Below are positions 18,252 through 27,660 of a DNA stretch of 64,000 nt, one piece after another. The stretch is from NCBI GenBank assembly GCA_963778375.1, contig CAVZTX010000028.1:124001-188000 (forward strand), read 5' to 3'. The notes under the pieces were generated by a model. That model was not told the origin of the DNA and ran no database searches. It was given only the letters and a program-made list of their open reading frames with translations. The position numbers and the translations under genes were made by a program. Each line of letters begins with the position of its first letter. Position 1 is the stretch's first letter. Source of the DNA: CAVZTX01 sp963778375 (GTDB taxonomy: Bacteria > Chloroflexota > Ktedonobacteria > Ktedonobacterales > Ktedonobacteraceae).

Positions 18252-19184
18252 CTACTTCTTCTGAAGAACGAGTCGTTGATGATCCAGTATTTCTCTTTTG
18301 AAAATCTCCTTGTCATAGGCATTACGAATGAACTCCATCCTACAGCGAAAATCTTTATCGGTGAGATAACGCGGCATAAGTTTGGAGATCGCAAGTAACT
18401 TTGGAAAACTAAAATATGGAGGTCTGAAATTTGAGAGGGTAAAATTCCAGAGTCTGCCCCATTGCTCCATTGTTTCAATGTAATCTCGCCGACCATTGTT
18501 GTCAGAAATGAGTTCAAAGTATGGGCTCGCTACTCTCAGAATATGTTCTTCTCCCAAGGGCAGCCAGGAGCCGGGGAAAAATTTTCCTGCGACAGCGACT
18601 ATGTACTCGTTCGATCCCTTTTCTGCCTCTAAAGAGATACGTTCATATGCAGGAGCATTTTTCCCCCACATCATGGTCTGCAAATATAATCTTCCACCTT
18701 CCGGGAGAAGTTCATGACACAAGCGAAAGAAACGCTCATACACAGTATCTTGCTTGCCTGCCAAATATTCTTCAACTGAACAGAAATGTTCAAATGCACC
18801 GACGCAGACAATGCCATCGAATGTTCCAAAAGTATCGACAGTAATATCTTTCCAATCTCGTAGATAAGCTTCAAGACCTCTGCGCCTACATGCCTCTACC
18901 TGTCTCGTAGAGAGGGTCAAACCGATGGCATGACCTCCTCTTTCTTCGATAGCTTTTAACATAGGTCCCCAACCAGAGCCTATATCAAGAACTCGCGCAT
19001 CTTCCTTGAAATTTATAGCTTTGAGAATGTAGTCATGTTTATCCTTTTGTGCCTGTCCAAGCGTCTTAGAAAAATCCCCATTATAGAGAGCACAAGTAAC
19101 ATCCGCGTATTCACCGAAGCTCACACGGATAATTTCGTCCATAAAATTATACGTCTCTTCTATTTCTTGCTGATTTGCCATCAT
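18252..19184 (-). CDS. CFA-synthase-like SAM methyltransferase
   Basis: 310-residue methyltransferase related to cyclopropane and mycolic acid synthases but lacking the long N-terminal lipid-binding domain of the CFA synthase at 15768. Motif I is VLDIGSGWGP (about 65-74), followed by IGLTLSTRQVE and VGAFEHFCSVEEYL, which are family hallmarks. It probably methylates or cyclopropanates an activated olefinic acyl chain. Its ATG overlaps the stop of the upstream desaturase by four bases (ATGA), so the two are translationally coupled and likely work on the same chain. A small CCCGATAAATCGGG hairpin lies in the 37-base gap before the next desaturase. Exact reaction unknown. Confidence 0.8.
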   Translation of the reverse strand: MMANQQEIEETYNFMDEIIRVSFGEYADVTCALYNGDFSKTLGQAQKDKHDYILKAINFKEDARVLDIGSGWGPMLKAIEERGGHAIGLTLSTRQVEACRRRGLEAYLRDWKDITVDTFGTFDGIVCVGAFEHFCSVEEYLAGKQDTVYERFFRLCHELLPEGGRLYLQTMMWGKNAPAYERISLEAEKGSNEYIVAVAGKFFPGSWLPLGEEHILRVASPYFELISDNNGRRDYIETMEQWGRLWNFTLSNFRPPYFSFPKLLAISKLMPRYLTDKDFRCRMEFIRNAYDKEIFKREILDHQRLVLQKK

Positions 19185-20071
19185 TGCCTTCCTTCTGGCC
19201 TCGTTACTACGGTGGATGCCCTGGCAGAGGAACGCCGTTCGAGCGAGGCTGGGGGGACACGATATACATCATGCACAAGACCCAGGCGTTCGAGTGTCCA
19301 GATAATGTAGCCACTCAGGTCAAACTGCCACCAATGGAGTCCATGAAAGGCTGAACGCGGAAACGCATGGTGGTTGTTATGCCAACCCTCGCCAAAAGCT
19401 AGTAGGCCGACAACCCACTCGTTGTGGCTTTGATCATTGGTTGCAAACTCGCGCTTGCCAAAGACGTGGCAAACGGAGTTGACACTCCAGGTGATATGGT
19501 GTTGGAGAGCCATCCTTACCAGGCCTCCCCAAAGAAGGCCTTCCCAACCAGCGATCAGAAAGGGAATTGCTAATCCTAGTGCCGCCCAGAGCCAGTAGGT
19601 ACGACCAACAAAAGTCACCAGAGGGTCTTTGAGCAGGTGGGGACAGTACACGTTGGGATCGGCGTCGTTCAGACCCACACCAAAGAGCCAGCCAACATGG
19701 GCATGAAAGAAGCCTTCGAGAGGACTATGTGGATCGCCCTCCCGATCTGCCAGGGCATGATGCTTGACGTGTGTCGCAGCCCATTCAACAGAATTTCCCT
19801 GCAACGCCACAGAGCCCAGGACGAGCAAAACGAACTTGACAACACGATGAGCCCGGAAACTGCGGTGCGATAGCATACGATGATAACCAACGCATATGCC
19901 TACTGTGGTGAGAATATACAGAATTCCCAGAAGTGCTAGATCAGGCCAGTGAACCGCATGCTCCCATAGCAATTTTATAGCCAATGCTGTAGCGAGGAGA
20001 GGGACAACGACAATCAGAAGCACAACTGATTTAAAGATTACCGGGTTGTAAGGAATGGACTTTGTGCTCAT
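19181..20071 (-). CDS. Acyl-CoA desaturase, delta-9 type
   Basis: 296-residue membrane desaturase of the stearoyl-CoA group. Histidine boxes HRMLSH, HVKHH and HNNHH are all present and properly spaced, with hydrophobic hairpins at about 14-33, 47-65 and 170-190. It introduces a cis double bond in a saturated acyl-CoA or acyl lipid, needing oxygen and an electron donor that is not encoded here. It precedes and overlaps the methyltransferase at 18252-19184 by four bases. A double bond made here would be a natural substrate for the cyclopropane-type methyltransferases downstream. GTGGAG precedes ATG 20071. Family assignment strong; regiospecificity inferred. Confidence 0.9.
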   Translation of the reverse strand: MSTKSIPYNPVIFKSVVLLIVVVPLLATALAIKLLWEHAVHWPDLALLGILYILTTVGICVGYHRMLSHRSFRAHRVVKFVLLVLGSVALQGNSVEWAATHVKHHALADREGDPHSPLEGFFHAHVGWLFGVGLNDADPNVYCPHLLKDPLVTFVGRTYWLWAALGLAIPFLIAGWEGLLWGGLVRMALQHHITWSVNSVCHVFGKREFATNDQSHNEWVVGLLAFGEGWHNNHHAFPRSAFHGLHWWQFDLSGYIIWTLERLGLVHDVYRVPPASLERRSSARASTVVTRPEGRQ

Positions 20072-20194
20072 ACAATCTCCACAGGTTGGTACTATCTGAG
20101 CTAGTAGTCAGACCAAGTTAATGTTGGCGAGTCGTCTGGCATCGGCAAGGGATGCCACTACATTTCCTCTTTTCGAATAAAGGTTGACAGTCCA

Positions 20195-21445
20195 CTACGA
20201 ATTTACTTTTTTCATTGCTAGCGCGACGTTTGCGCCGCCAACGCCGCGTCCTCCAATCAGCACCGCCGAACCGACAAGAGGAGATGCCTCTTGTTGTACC
20301 AAGTGCAATCCATAGTCGGGGTTGAGTTCCTCACAATTGATGGTTGGCGGGATCAAGCTGTGACGCAACGCAAGTAATGCGGTAATGGCATCGATTGTTC
20401 CAGCGGCTCCATAGCTGTGTCCTAGCATAGTGCGAGGAACCGAGACGGGAAGCCGTGCCAGATGGTCTCCAAAGACAAGGTGGAGCGCCTCCGCCTCACC
20501 CGCATCGGAAGCGGGGACTGCATGCCCATCAAGGCTGAAGTAAGCAATATTCTCAGGGTCTATTTCTCCTTCCTGCATCGCGAGACGTACAGCACGAGCA
20601 TACTGTCTCCCGTCAGATGATGGAGTGCTTAGCCCATGCGCGTCATTGGTCTGACCAAAACCAACGATCTCTCCATAGATGGGCACTCCTCGCCGACGGG
20701 CGTGCTCGTAATCTTCCAGGATGCATATACCTGCACCTTCCCCTAGTATCAAACCGGCAGCACGCCGGTCAAAGGGACGATACGCGTGTGGATCATCTCC
20801 CAGCACACAGTTCCCGGCACGGGCGAACGTAAGGAGAACTGAAGGTTCCAGCAGGTCTTCACATCCGCCTGCAATAATAACATCTGCCGCTCCACGACGA
20901 ATTGCCCTATAAGCCAGTCCCAAGGCATCCAGGCCACCAATGGCGTCGTGCGTCGGCGTTTTGCAATAGCCGGAAATCCCATAGCGAATGGATGTCTGGC
21001 CGACATTAGCCACCTGCAACCAGGCTATAGCGGTATAGGCGCTCATAGCACGCAGCCCACGCATGTACAAGGCCTGAAATTGTTGCAGCACATATTCCAT
21101 TCCCCCAAGCGTACTTGCGATCACGGCTCCCACACGCTGCCTATTTTCATCTGCCAGATCTAATGTGGCATCCCTCAGTGCCTCCTGAACGGCTGCCAGG
21201 GCATAATGGGTTGAGCGATCGGTACGCCTGGCCAGCTTCCGCTCAATATAGTCATCGACGACAAAGTTGCTGATTTCACCAGCGACGCTCATGAGCATAT
21301 TAGTCGTCGAGAAGCGTGAAATAGGCTGTATTCCAGAAACTCCCTGGCTGGTCGCATGCCAAAAAGCTTCTGTACCAATACCATTGGCGGCTACTACGCC
21401 AAGTCCTGTGATGACAACACGTCGCACACTTGCAGAATCAGTCAT
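20195..21445 (-). CDS. KS-beta / chain-length-factor-like ketosynthase
   Basis: 416-residue beta-ketoacyl synthase fold protein in which the nucleophile is lost. Aligning without gaps to the neighbouring KS-alpha, Cys171 of that protein falls on Ala168 here (context THDAIGGLDALG, closely resembling the EQAGGLDALG of actinomycete chain length factors, where Gln replaces Cys). The two catalytic histidines' positions are kept (DGHAVP His308, MLGHSYG His343). In type II polyketide synthases such a subunit pairs with KS-alpha and controls chain length. It lies 114 bases after KS-alpha on the same strand, so a heterodimer is expected. Alternative: a diverged FabF with altered chemistry. No acyl carrier protein gene is in the run. 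Confidence 0.8.
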   Translation of the reverse strand: MTDSASVRRVVITGLGVVAANGIGTEAFWHATSQGVSGIQPISRFSTTNMLMSVAGEISNFVVDDYIERKLARRTDRSTHYALAAVQEALRDATLDLADENRQRVGAVIASTLGGMEYVLQQFQALYMRGLRAMSAYTAIAWLQVANVGQTSIRYGISGYCKTPTHDAIGGLDALGLAYRAIRRGAADVIIAGGCEDLLEPSVLLTFARAGNCVLGDDPHAYRPFDRRAAGLILGEGAGICILEDYEHARRRGVPIYGEIVGFGQTNDAHGLSTPSSDGRQYARAVRLAMQEGEIDPENIAYFSLDGHAVPASDAGEAEALHLVFGDHLARLPVSVPRTMLGHSYGAAGTIDAITALLALRHSLIPPTINCEELNPDYGLHLVQQEASPLVGSAVLIGGRGVGGANVALAMKKVNS

Positions 21446-21481
21446 AGGTATTTTCGTCCTGTTGATAATGGAGGCAAATTT

Positions 21482-21512
21482 CCAGGGCGGGGGCCAGCCC
21501 CGCCCCTACTAT
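21482..21512. repeat. GGGCGGGG palindromic repeat
   Basis: CCAGGGCGGG..CCCGCCCCTACTAT; the arms can form a GC-rich hairpin. Sits in the gap between KS-alpha and KS-beta and is nearly identical to the copy inside the flavoprotein gene at 28743-28773. Confidence 0.65.
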
Positions 21513-21559
21513 ATACGTCTTAGCTCTCTTCATTTTGTAAATCATAGAGACAAATGTTA

Positions 21560-22832
21560 CTATTCTTTCCATTCGGGGCGGGCAAGGATAAGGGCGCTAT
21601 TCACGCCGCCGAAGCCGCTGGAATGGGTGAGTGCGACGTTGACGGTCGCTCGAACGCGCTACATTGGGTACATAATCCAGATCGCAGCGAGGATCAGGAT
21701 GTTCCTGATTGATGGTTGGTGGAATAATTTGATGCTCTAAGGTGAGTGCGGTCACAATCGCCTCAATGGCGCTCGCTGCACCCTGTGTATGGCCGATCAT
21801 CGACTTGGTCGAACTAATGGGAATGAGATAGGCGTAGTCGCCAAAGACGGCCTTATATGCCGCTGTTTCTGCCGCTTCATTCGGAAGGGTTGAGCTGCCA
21901 TGTGAATTGATGTAGCCAAGTTGTTCTTGCACAATCCCTGCCTCGCGAAGCACCTGGCTCAATAATTGTGCGAGTGGTGCTCCATCTTCGGGAAGAGAAG
22001 TCATATGATAGGAGTTACAATTCGAGGTGAAGGCGAGCACTTCTGCGTAGATATGTGCTCCACGAGCAAGGGCCAGTTCGCGCTCTTCCAGGACGAGCAC
22101 ACCTGCGCCCTCCCCCATAACGAAGCCATCACGCGCCTGATCGTATGGACGGGATGCCCGCTCCGGTTCTTCGTTGCGCGTGCTGAGTGCGCCTATGCAG
22201 GCAAACACACTGATGCCGACGTTGGTAACAGCAGAATCGGATCCGCCTGCTAGCATACGATCCGCGTATCCCTCCGCAATGGTCTCAAATGCTTCTCCAA
22301 TTGCATCAGCACCAGCGGAACAAGCGGTAGTCAGTGCAAGACAGGGGCCATGCAGTTGATGGTGGTGAGCAATCGCGGCAACAGGTGCATGTGTCATGAT
22401 CGGCGTGGGGTGCATGAAGCTCTCCTCTATAGGACGCGGAGGACGTGCACCATTATTGGTATATGCTGCCCAGTATCGCTCAGCCCCTTCAACCGAGGCC
22501 ATAGCTGAACCCATAGAGACGCCGAATTGATCGCGCTCTTCAACAGTAAGCAGGGTAAGAAGTCCTGCATCCTGCATGGCAAGATTGGATGCAGCAACAG
22601 CAAATTGCGCCGCCTGATCCAGCGATGTGCATTCATCCTCTCTTAAGCCAAGCGCTTGAGGGTTGAAGTTTCTGACCTCCCCAGCAATTTGCACTGGCAA
22701 CAGACTGGCATCAAAACGGGTGATATGCCGAATACCGGAGCGACCTGAGATGCAGGCGTTCCAAAATTCTTCTTTTCCTATGCCATTGGGTGCGATGACC
22801 CCCAGGCCAGAGATTACTACTCGTCGTTTCAT
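21560..22832 (-). CDS. Beta-ketoacyl-ACP synthase, KS-alpha, frame broken near the end
   Basis: About 424-residue FabF-type condensing enzyme. The catalytic triad is complete: Cys171 in TTACSAGADAIG, His311 in NSHGSS, His348 in SMIGHTQG, plus the GFVMGEGAG loop. It would condense malonyl-ACP with an acyl starter, together with the Cys-less partner downstream. The frame shifts at about 21653 where one extra base interrupts the C-terminus; without it the frame continues VNVALTHSSGFGGVN to TAG at 21560, the normal end with the GFGG motif. I choose ATG 22832 (KRRVVISGLG), since AAAGGAG is six bases before it, over an ATG 39 bases upstream. Second gene of the leftward run, 45 bases after P450. Confidence 0.88.
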
Positions 22833-22877
22833 GTGGCTCTCCTTTTGAGCTGATACATCGGCGTTTGACACGATACT

Positions 22878-24340
22878 TCAACCGCAGGTTTTACCTTGCG
22901 TTAGCTCTTCTTGTGGTTCTGCCATTCTGGATGTAGGCTCCAACTTCATCTGAAGGCCACGTTTTATACGTAACGTAATAAGAGGGAACGGTTCAACTGT
23001 ATAACCTGGCAGCAAATGTGGTATATAACATTGAAGAACGGTTGCCAGCACGAGCCGCACCTGTAGCTGGGCCAATGACATGCCCATACAAATACGCGAA
23101 CCACCACCAAATGGAAAGTAGGCCCACTGCGGCACTTTCTGTCCATTCACAGGATCGAAGCGTTCGGGACGGAAGACCTCTGGATCACCCCAGAGGTCCG
23201 GCAGGCGATGCAGTACCCATTGGCTGAACATCAGCAGGGTGCCGGCCGGAAAGTGATATCCATCGAGGTCGAACGCTCCAACCGCCTGGCGACCTTGCGT
23301 CCACGCTGAGGGATACAAACGCATAGACTCTTTGATGACCCAATCCAGGTAGAGCAGCTTCGGAAGATCTTCAACTTCTGGATCGCGACCGCCAAGCACG
23401 GTCTGAAGTTCGACCAGCACTTTCTCACGCACGGATGGGTGCTCTGAAAGCAGGTAGAAAGTCCAGGCGAGTGTATTGGTTGTGGTCTCGTGACCAGCCG
23501 CAAGTAGTGATACCAGTTCGTCACGCACCTGTTGCTTCGTCACAGCCTTTGTATTGTCCTCCTCGTGGGCCGAGAGCAATATGGATAGGATATCACCTAC
23601 ATCGCGTTTATCGGCAAGTCGCCGGTCAATGAGACTGTAGATGTAGGCATCCCCCTTACGCATAGCAGCCATACGTTTGCCGTATGGTGTAATGGGCAGG
23701 TCGATCTGCACATTCAATAGCCCTTCCAGCAGTCCTACAGGCTGCTCAAGCACGGCGTCGATGATCTGGCTCACCTCGCTATCCTGCTCGACCAGGTCAA
23801 TATCAACGAGGATTTTCATAATCATACGCAGAATCAATGCTTGCAGATCATGTGCAATATCAACAGATGCACCTGCGTGCCAATGCTCTACGGTCTCTCG
23901 TGTATAGTGTACGATCATATGCGCATAATTTTCCACGCGACGCCTCGAAAAGGCTGGTTGCAGGAGGCGACGATGCCAGTCGATGAAAATCGCCGTCGGT
24001 TGTCAGCAGGCCATCACCAATCAAGTCATGTAGTCCCTGCGTGACCTTATGAAGTAAAGTTACGCGCTAACAATGTTAAGACGAGCAGATTACCAAAAAT
24101 GAGTCCTCCGGCAACCTCGCGATTGGTGAAGTTGCGTGGGTTTTCTGTCAAGACATAACGAACATGCTCCGGTCGGAAAAGCAATATAATGGGAGTCTTT
24201 CCAATATAGACGGTAGCCATGCGACCAAAGGTTTGTTCAAGCTGTAGTAAGTAGCCAAGTTGATCGTGCCGAAACTGCAAAACATTTCCGAGAAAAGGCA
24301 GTCCTCTAGGGCCAGGGGGAAGCATGTGTTTGCCCGGCAT
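22878..24340 (-). pseudogene. Cytochrome P450, frame broken twice
   Basis: Heme monooxygenase of about 487 residues when joined. The N-terminus has the proline hinge MLPPGPRG; later come the I-helix oxygen motif AGHETT, the K-helix ESMRLYP (ExxR) and the heme ligand loop FPFGGGSRICMG. The N-terminal piece runs from ATG 24340 (GGAGGA seven bases upstream); one base seems missing near 24062 and one extra near 23975, between which the frame reads VTQGLHDLIGDGLLTTDG, a normal B'-C region. It looks like CYP102-head or CYP110-type fatty-acid hydroxylases. First gene of the lipid run, so hydroxylation or epoxidation of the acyl chain is likely. Two indels may be errors or real decay; if real, the pathway would lose this step. 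Confidence 0.82.
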
Positions 24341-24461
24341 AGATATATCCTCCAGAACTCTCTTCAACCAGCGCGACGATAAAGTTCACGCTGGTTGGGC
24401 TAAATACTAAACAGGATTGCACTACCAAAAGCATTCGCTGACTGAGTCTACTTTGGACGCA

Positions 24462-27400
24462 TTACACACGCACATCTTTGCGTTTCAAACCAAGACAGAT
24501 CAAAGTGGTAAGCACAATGATGATAATAACAAGGACAGCCCAGGCAAGCAGCACACGGTTTGTCGCATCTGCATGACTAAAGGTCGAGAAGAGCGTCCCG
24601 TGATAAGTACTGTCGTTGCCAAAGAGCCTGTCCCCACCTACTTTATCGCTATGCACGCCGACCGTTGACCCCAGGGCTACCATAGCCCAGCGAAATGGGA
24701 AAATGGCGGCGGGAATTTGCAAAACCCAGTCTTTCAATGCTATTTCAACGCCTGCAAAGACGAGTTGGGGGATGAGTATGAATGGCAGGAGACTATTGGC
24801 GCTGTCTTCGTTGGGGGCGAAGGCTGAGGCAGTGAGTCCAAGGAGCAAACCTGCCAGGGCAGTCAGCGCTAAGGTAATATAAAGCTCCAGGAGGACAGGG
24901 AGAAAGATGCTCTGCTGAAAAGGTTCGAATAGATCAACGATGAGCAGCAGTACTGCACTCTGGAAGAGGGCAAAGACACCCAAGACGAGAACCTTCGAGA
25001 GCACGTAGGGCACGATGCCAAGATTGACGCTGCGTTCACGTCGGTAGATGGATACTTCCTTGACAATCTCACGGGTGCCATTGAGGACTCCGAAGAGCAC
25101 TGCAATAAAGGCAACCAGGAACACTGCCCTTTCAGCGTCGAGACCACTGCCCGGCACAATAAAATCTTGCAGTGCCGCATTGACACCGCCTTTCGCCTGG
25201 GCATAGGCTGCGCCGTTGGTATCCGTTTTGAGAAAATTGATGATGCGGTTGCAATCCACCGACCCACTGCCTCCCTGTGCGTTTAAACCTAGAGGTTGAG
25301 GGCCAGATGGATTAGCAGGGTTCGTCATGACAGTAGTTTGGATAATTTGAGGACTACACTGGACGACCTGGTTCTGGTTAAATATGCCTGTCCCTACTTC
25401 AAAGCGGACCAGGAGCACGAGCAGCAGTGCGATGAGCGGTGCCTGTAAGAGCAAGAGAATGAGCGTGTTCTTATCATTTTTGAGCAATTCGACGTTGCGC
25501 TGAGATAGCAGCAAGAACTGTTTGAATGGGTTGCCACGTTTCGGTCGTTTCAACGCCTTTGGCTGGCCATTCAGGCCCGGCGTGGTTGCAGAGGAAGTTG
25601 CGCGCCCGGGTTCTGCAACGTACTCCTGGTGCTCCTTGGACAGCTTATATCTGGCCTCTGCCTCCTCGGGGGCATTTGGATTCTCATCGGTCGGCTCTAA
25701 GCCAGTATAAATCTCAGCAAAGTCGGTCTTGCCGAAATAGGTTTTGGCTTCATCAGGTGGCCCGAAGTAGGCTAAGCGACCACCCTGAGCAAGAAAGCAG
25801 ACATAGTCACAGACATTGATGTTGTTGGTCGCATGCGTCACGAGTATGATGGTATGTCCGGCATCAGCCAGTTTGCGCAAAAGGTACATCATTTTGCGAT
25901 CAAGGCCAGGATCAAGTCCCGAGGTTGGCTCATCCAGGAAGAAGATGCTGGGATTAGCAAGCAATTCCAGGGCGATGGAGACGCGCTTACGTTGCCCACC
26001 TGAGAGTTTCTTGACGAGGAGTTTGCGGCGGCCTGTCATCTCCACATCTTCCAGCACGTCTTTGATACGCTGCTCAATTTGTTCATCAGTGAAGTCACGA
26101 GGCAAGCGCAATTTAGCTGCGTAGTAGAGCGCTCGCTCAACGGTCAAATCGCGGTGAACGATATCTTCCTGGGGCACATAGCCTAATTGGGTGTTGAAGG
26201 CGGCGATGTTCTTATAATAATCCTGCCCGTTGTAGAGCACCTGGCCCTCTTGTGCAGGCCGCAGGCCGTTGAGGGCATCCATGAGGGTTGATTTGCCTGC
26301 ACCAGACCCACCCACCAGGGCAACGAATTTACGTGGGGGAATAGTGAGTGAGATGTTATTGAGTAAGGTGACATTGTTATTGCCAGTTTTTTTCAGATTT
26401 CGTGCAGTGATGCGAATAAAATTGGACTCGTCATATTGCTTGAGCTGGTCGCCTTCAAAGATAAGCCTGTATGGTCCAATGCGGATTTCATCACCTAGCC
26501 TGAGAAGATGGCTTGTGACCAGTTCCGAATTGACATAGACGTGATTGGTACTGTTCTGATCGAGGATGCGATAGGTGCCACCTTCCCGTACCAAACGAGC
26601 ATGATGTCCAGACACCTGGGGGTGAGCCAGAACAACAGTATTGTCGGGGTAGCGACCAATGGTCAGTTCGGGACTGCCTAATTTGATGGGTTGCATCACG
26701 GGGATTAGTTCCTGTGATATACCGGTCCCATCATTGTAAGTGAGGGTAACGAGCGTTCCATTTTCATCGCCGATACGGAAGATGTCACCTTTTGTAAGGG
26801 TTTTGCTAAATTGCTCATCGCCGCGAATTTTGCGTCCCTGGTAGAGCAGGCCGTTGAGTGTCTTTGGCCGGTCTGGATGAGGATGGATGAGCACAAACGA
26901 ATTACCCTGACGTACGATGCGCAAGTGGAGACCGGAGACAATGCGATCATTGATGATAATATCATTGCTGGCATCTCGCCCGATGTTGATAACAGGTTTG
27001 GCAAGTACGTATGTCTTTTTGTCACTATGGGAATAGCTGGTTACCTCTATTGAGGGCAACCCTACTTCTGTAAGCGATGCAATTTGTGTTGCATCGGGCC
27101 GCGCGGCGGGTTGATTTAATTCGGCAGTAGAGGGCATTGTTTGTGGTGAAAGAGGTGCGGAAGCTTGCCTAGCAGATGAAGGCACAGACTGACTTCCAGG
27201 TTGGGGTGGCAATTCCTTCCTAGGCAGGAATTGAGGTGGCATTGGTGGTGGAGCCGGTTGTACAAAAGAAGAAGTGAGAAACACAAAGGAGGAAACTTCA
27301 CCTAGATTAATGATGGTATTGTTCGAGATGGGTGTCTGTTGAACTTTTTGCCTATTGACCGTGAGAGAACTAGATTGAGAGAGGTTTTCGATGCTCCATT

Positions 27401-27584
27401 GCCCATCCCTCCAAAGTAGGCGTGCATGAACGCGCGAAACTTTTGCATCATTCTTGACAATGATGTCGTTCGTCAGCTCTCGGCCAATGGTTGTAATTGG
27501 CTTGCCGATTGAGAAGGTTTGTCCTTCCATCGGCCCGCTGAGGAATTTAATGGAGGCTGAAGTTGGCAGATCTTCTGGTTGCAT
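24462..27584 (-). CDS. FHA-domain ABC transporter (Rv1747-like)
   Basis: 1040-residue single-chain exporter half. Three forkhead-associated domains at about 10-105, 175-285 and 300-375 (each with GR..ND or GRYPDN, and SG.H/SR.H phosphothreonine-binding motifs) precede an ABCG-type ATPase: Walker A GGSGAGKST (about 425-433), signature LSGGQRKR, Walker B IFFLDEP. Six hydrophobic helices of an ABC-2 permease form the C-terminal third. The order matches Mycobacterium tuberculosis Rv1747, a lipid exporter controlled by the kinase PknF through FHA binding. The start is ATG 27584 with AGGAGTG upstream. It ends 121 bases before the P450 gene and follows a Ser/Thr kinase and a flavoprotein on the same strand, so export of the lipid made next door is a fair hypothesis. 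Confidence 0.9.
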   Translation of the reverse strand: MQPEDLPTSASIKFLSGPMEGQTFSIGKPITTIGRELTNDIIVKNDAKVSRVHARLLWRDGQWSIENLSQSSSLTVNRQKVQQTPISNNTIINLGEVSSFVFLTSSFVQPAPPPMPPQFLPRKELPPQPGSQSVPSSARQASAPLSPQTMPSTAELNQPAARPDATQIASLTEVGLPSIEVTSYSHSDKKTYVLAKPVINIGRDASNDIIINDRIVSGLHLRIVRQGNSFVLIHPHPDRPKTLNGLLYQGRKIRGDEQFSKTLTKGDIFRIGDENGTLVTLTYNDGTGISQELIPVMQPIKLGSPELTIGRYPDNTVVLAHPQVSGHHARLVREGGTYRILDQNSTNHVYVNSELVTSHLLRLGDEIRIGPYRLIFEGDQLKQYDESNFIRITARNLKKTGNNNVTLLNNISLTIPPRKFVALVGGSGAGKSTLMDALNGLRPAQEGQVLYNGQDYYKNIAAFNTQLGYVPQEDIVHRDLTVERALYYAAKLRLPRDFTDEQIEQRIKDVLEDVEMTGRRKLLVKKLSGGQRKRVSIALELLANPSIFFLDEPTSGLDPGLDRKMMYLLRKLADAGHTIILVTHATNNINVCDYVCFLAQGGRLAYFGPPDEAKTYFGKTDFAEIYTGLEPTDENPNAPEEAEARYKLSKEHQEYVAEPGRATSSATTPGLNGQPKALKRPKRGNPFKQFLLLSQRNVELLKNDKNTLILLLLQAPLIALLLVLLVRFEVGTGIFNQNQVVQCSPQIIQTTVMTNPANPSGPQPLGLNAQGGSGSVDCNRIINFLKTDTNGAAYAQAKGGVNAALQDFIVPGSGLDAERAVFLVAFIAVLFGVLNGTREIVKEVSIYRRERSVNLGIVPYVLSKVLVLGVFALFQSAVLLLIVDLFEPFQQSIFLPVLLELYITLALTALAGLLLGLTASAFAPNEDSANSLLPFILIPQLVFAGVEIALKDWVLQIPAAIFPFRWAMVALGSTVGVHSDKVGGDRLFGNDSTYHGTLFSTFSHADATNRVLLAWAVLVIIIIVLTTLICLGLKRKDVRV

Positions 27585-27660
27585 GAACTCACTCCTGTTC
27601 AAAGGATAATTGGTAAAAAGATACGATGGGCGCAGAGGGCGCGATACATCATGTCCTCCA

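Noticed and set aside
18215..18517. N-terminal extension of the desaturase
   Set aside because: It overlaps the methyltransferase gene, and a strong ribosome site sits directly before ATG 18214.
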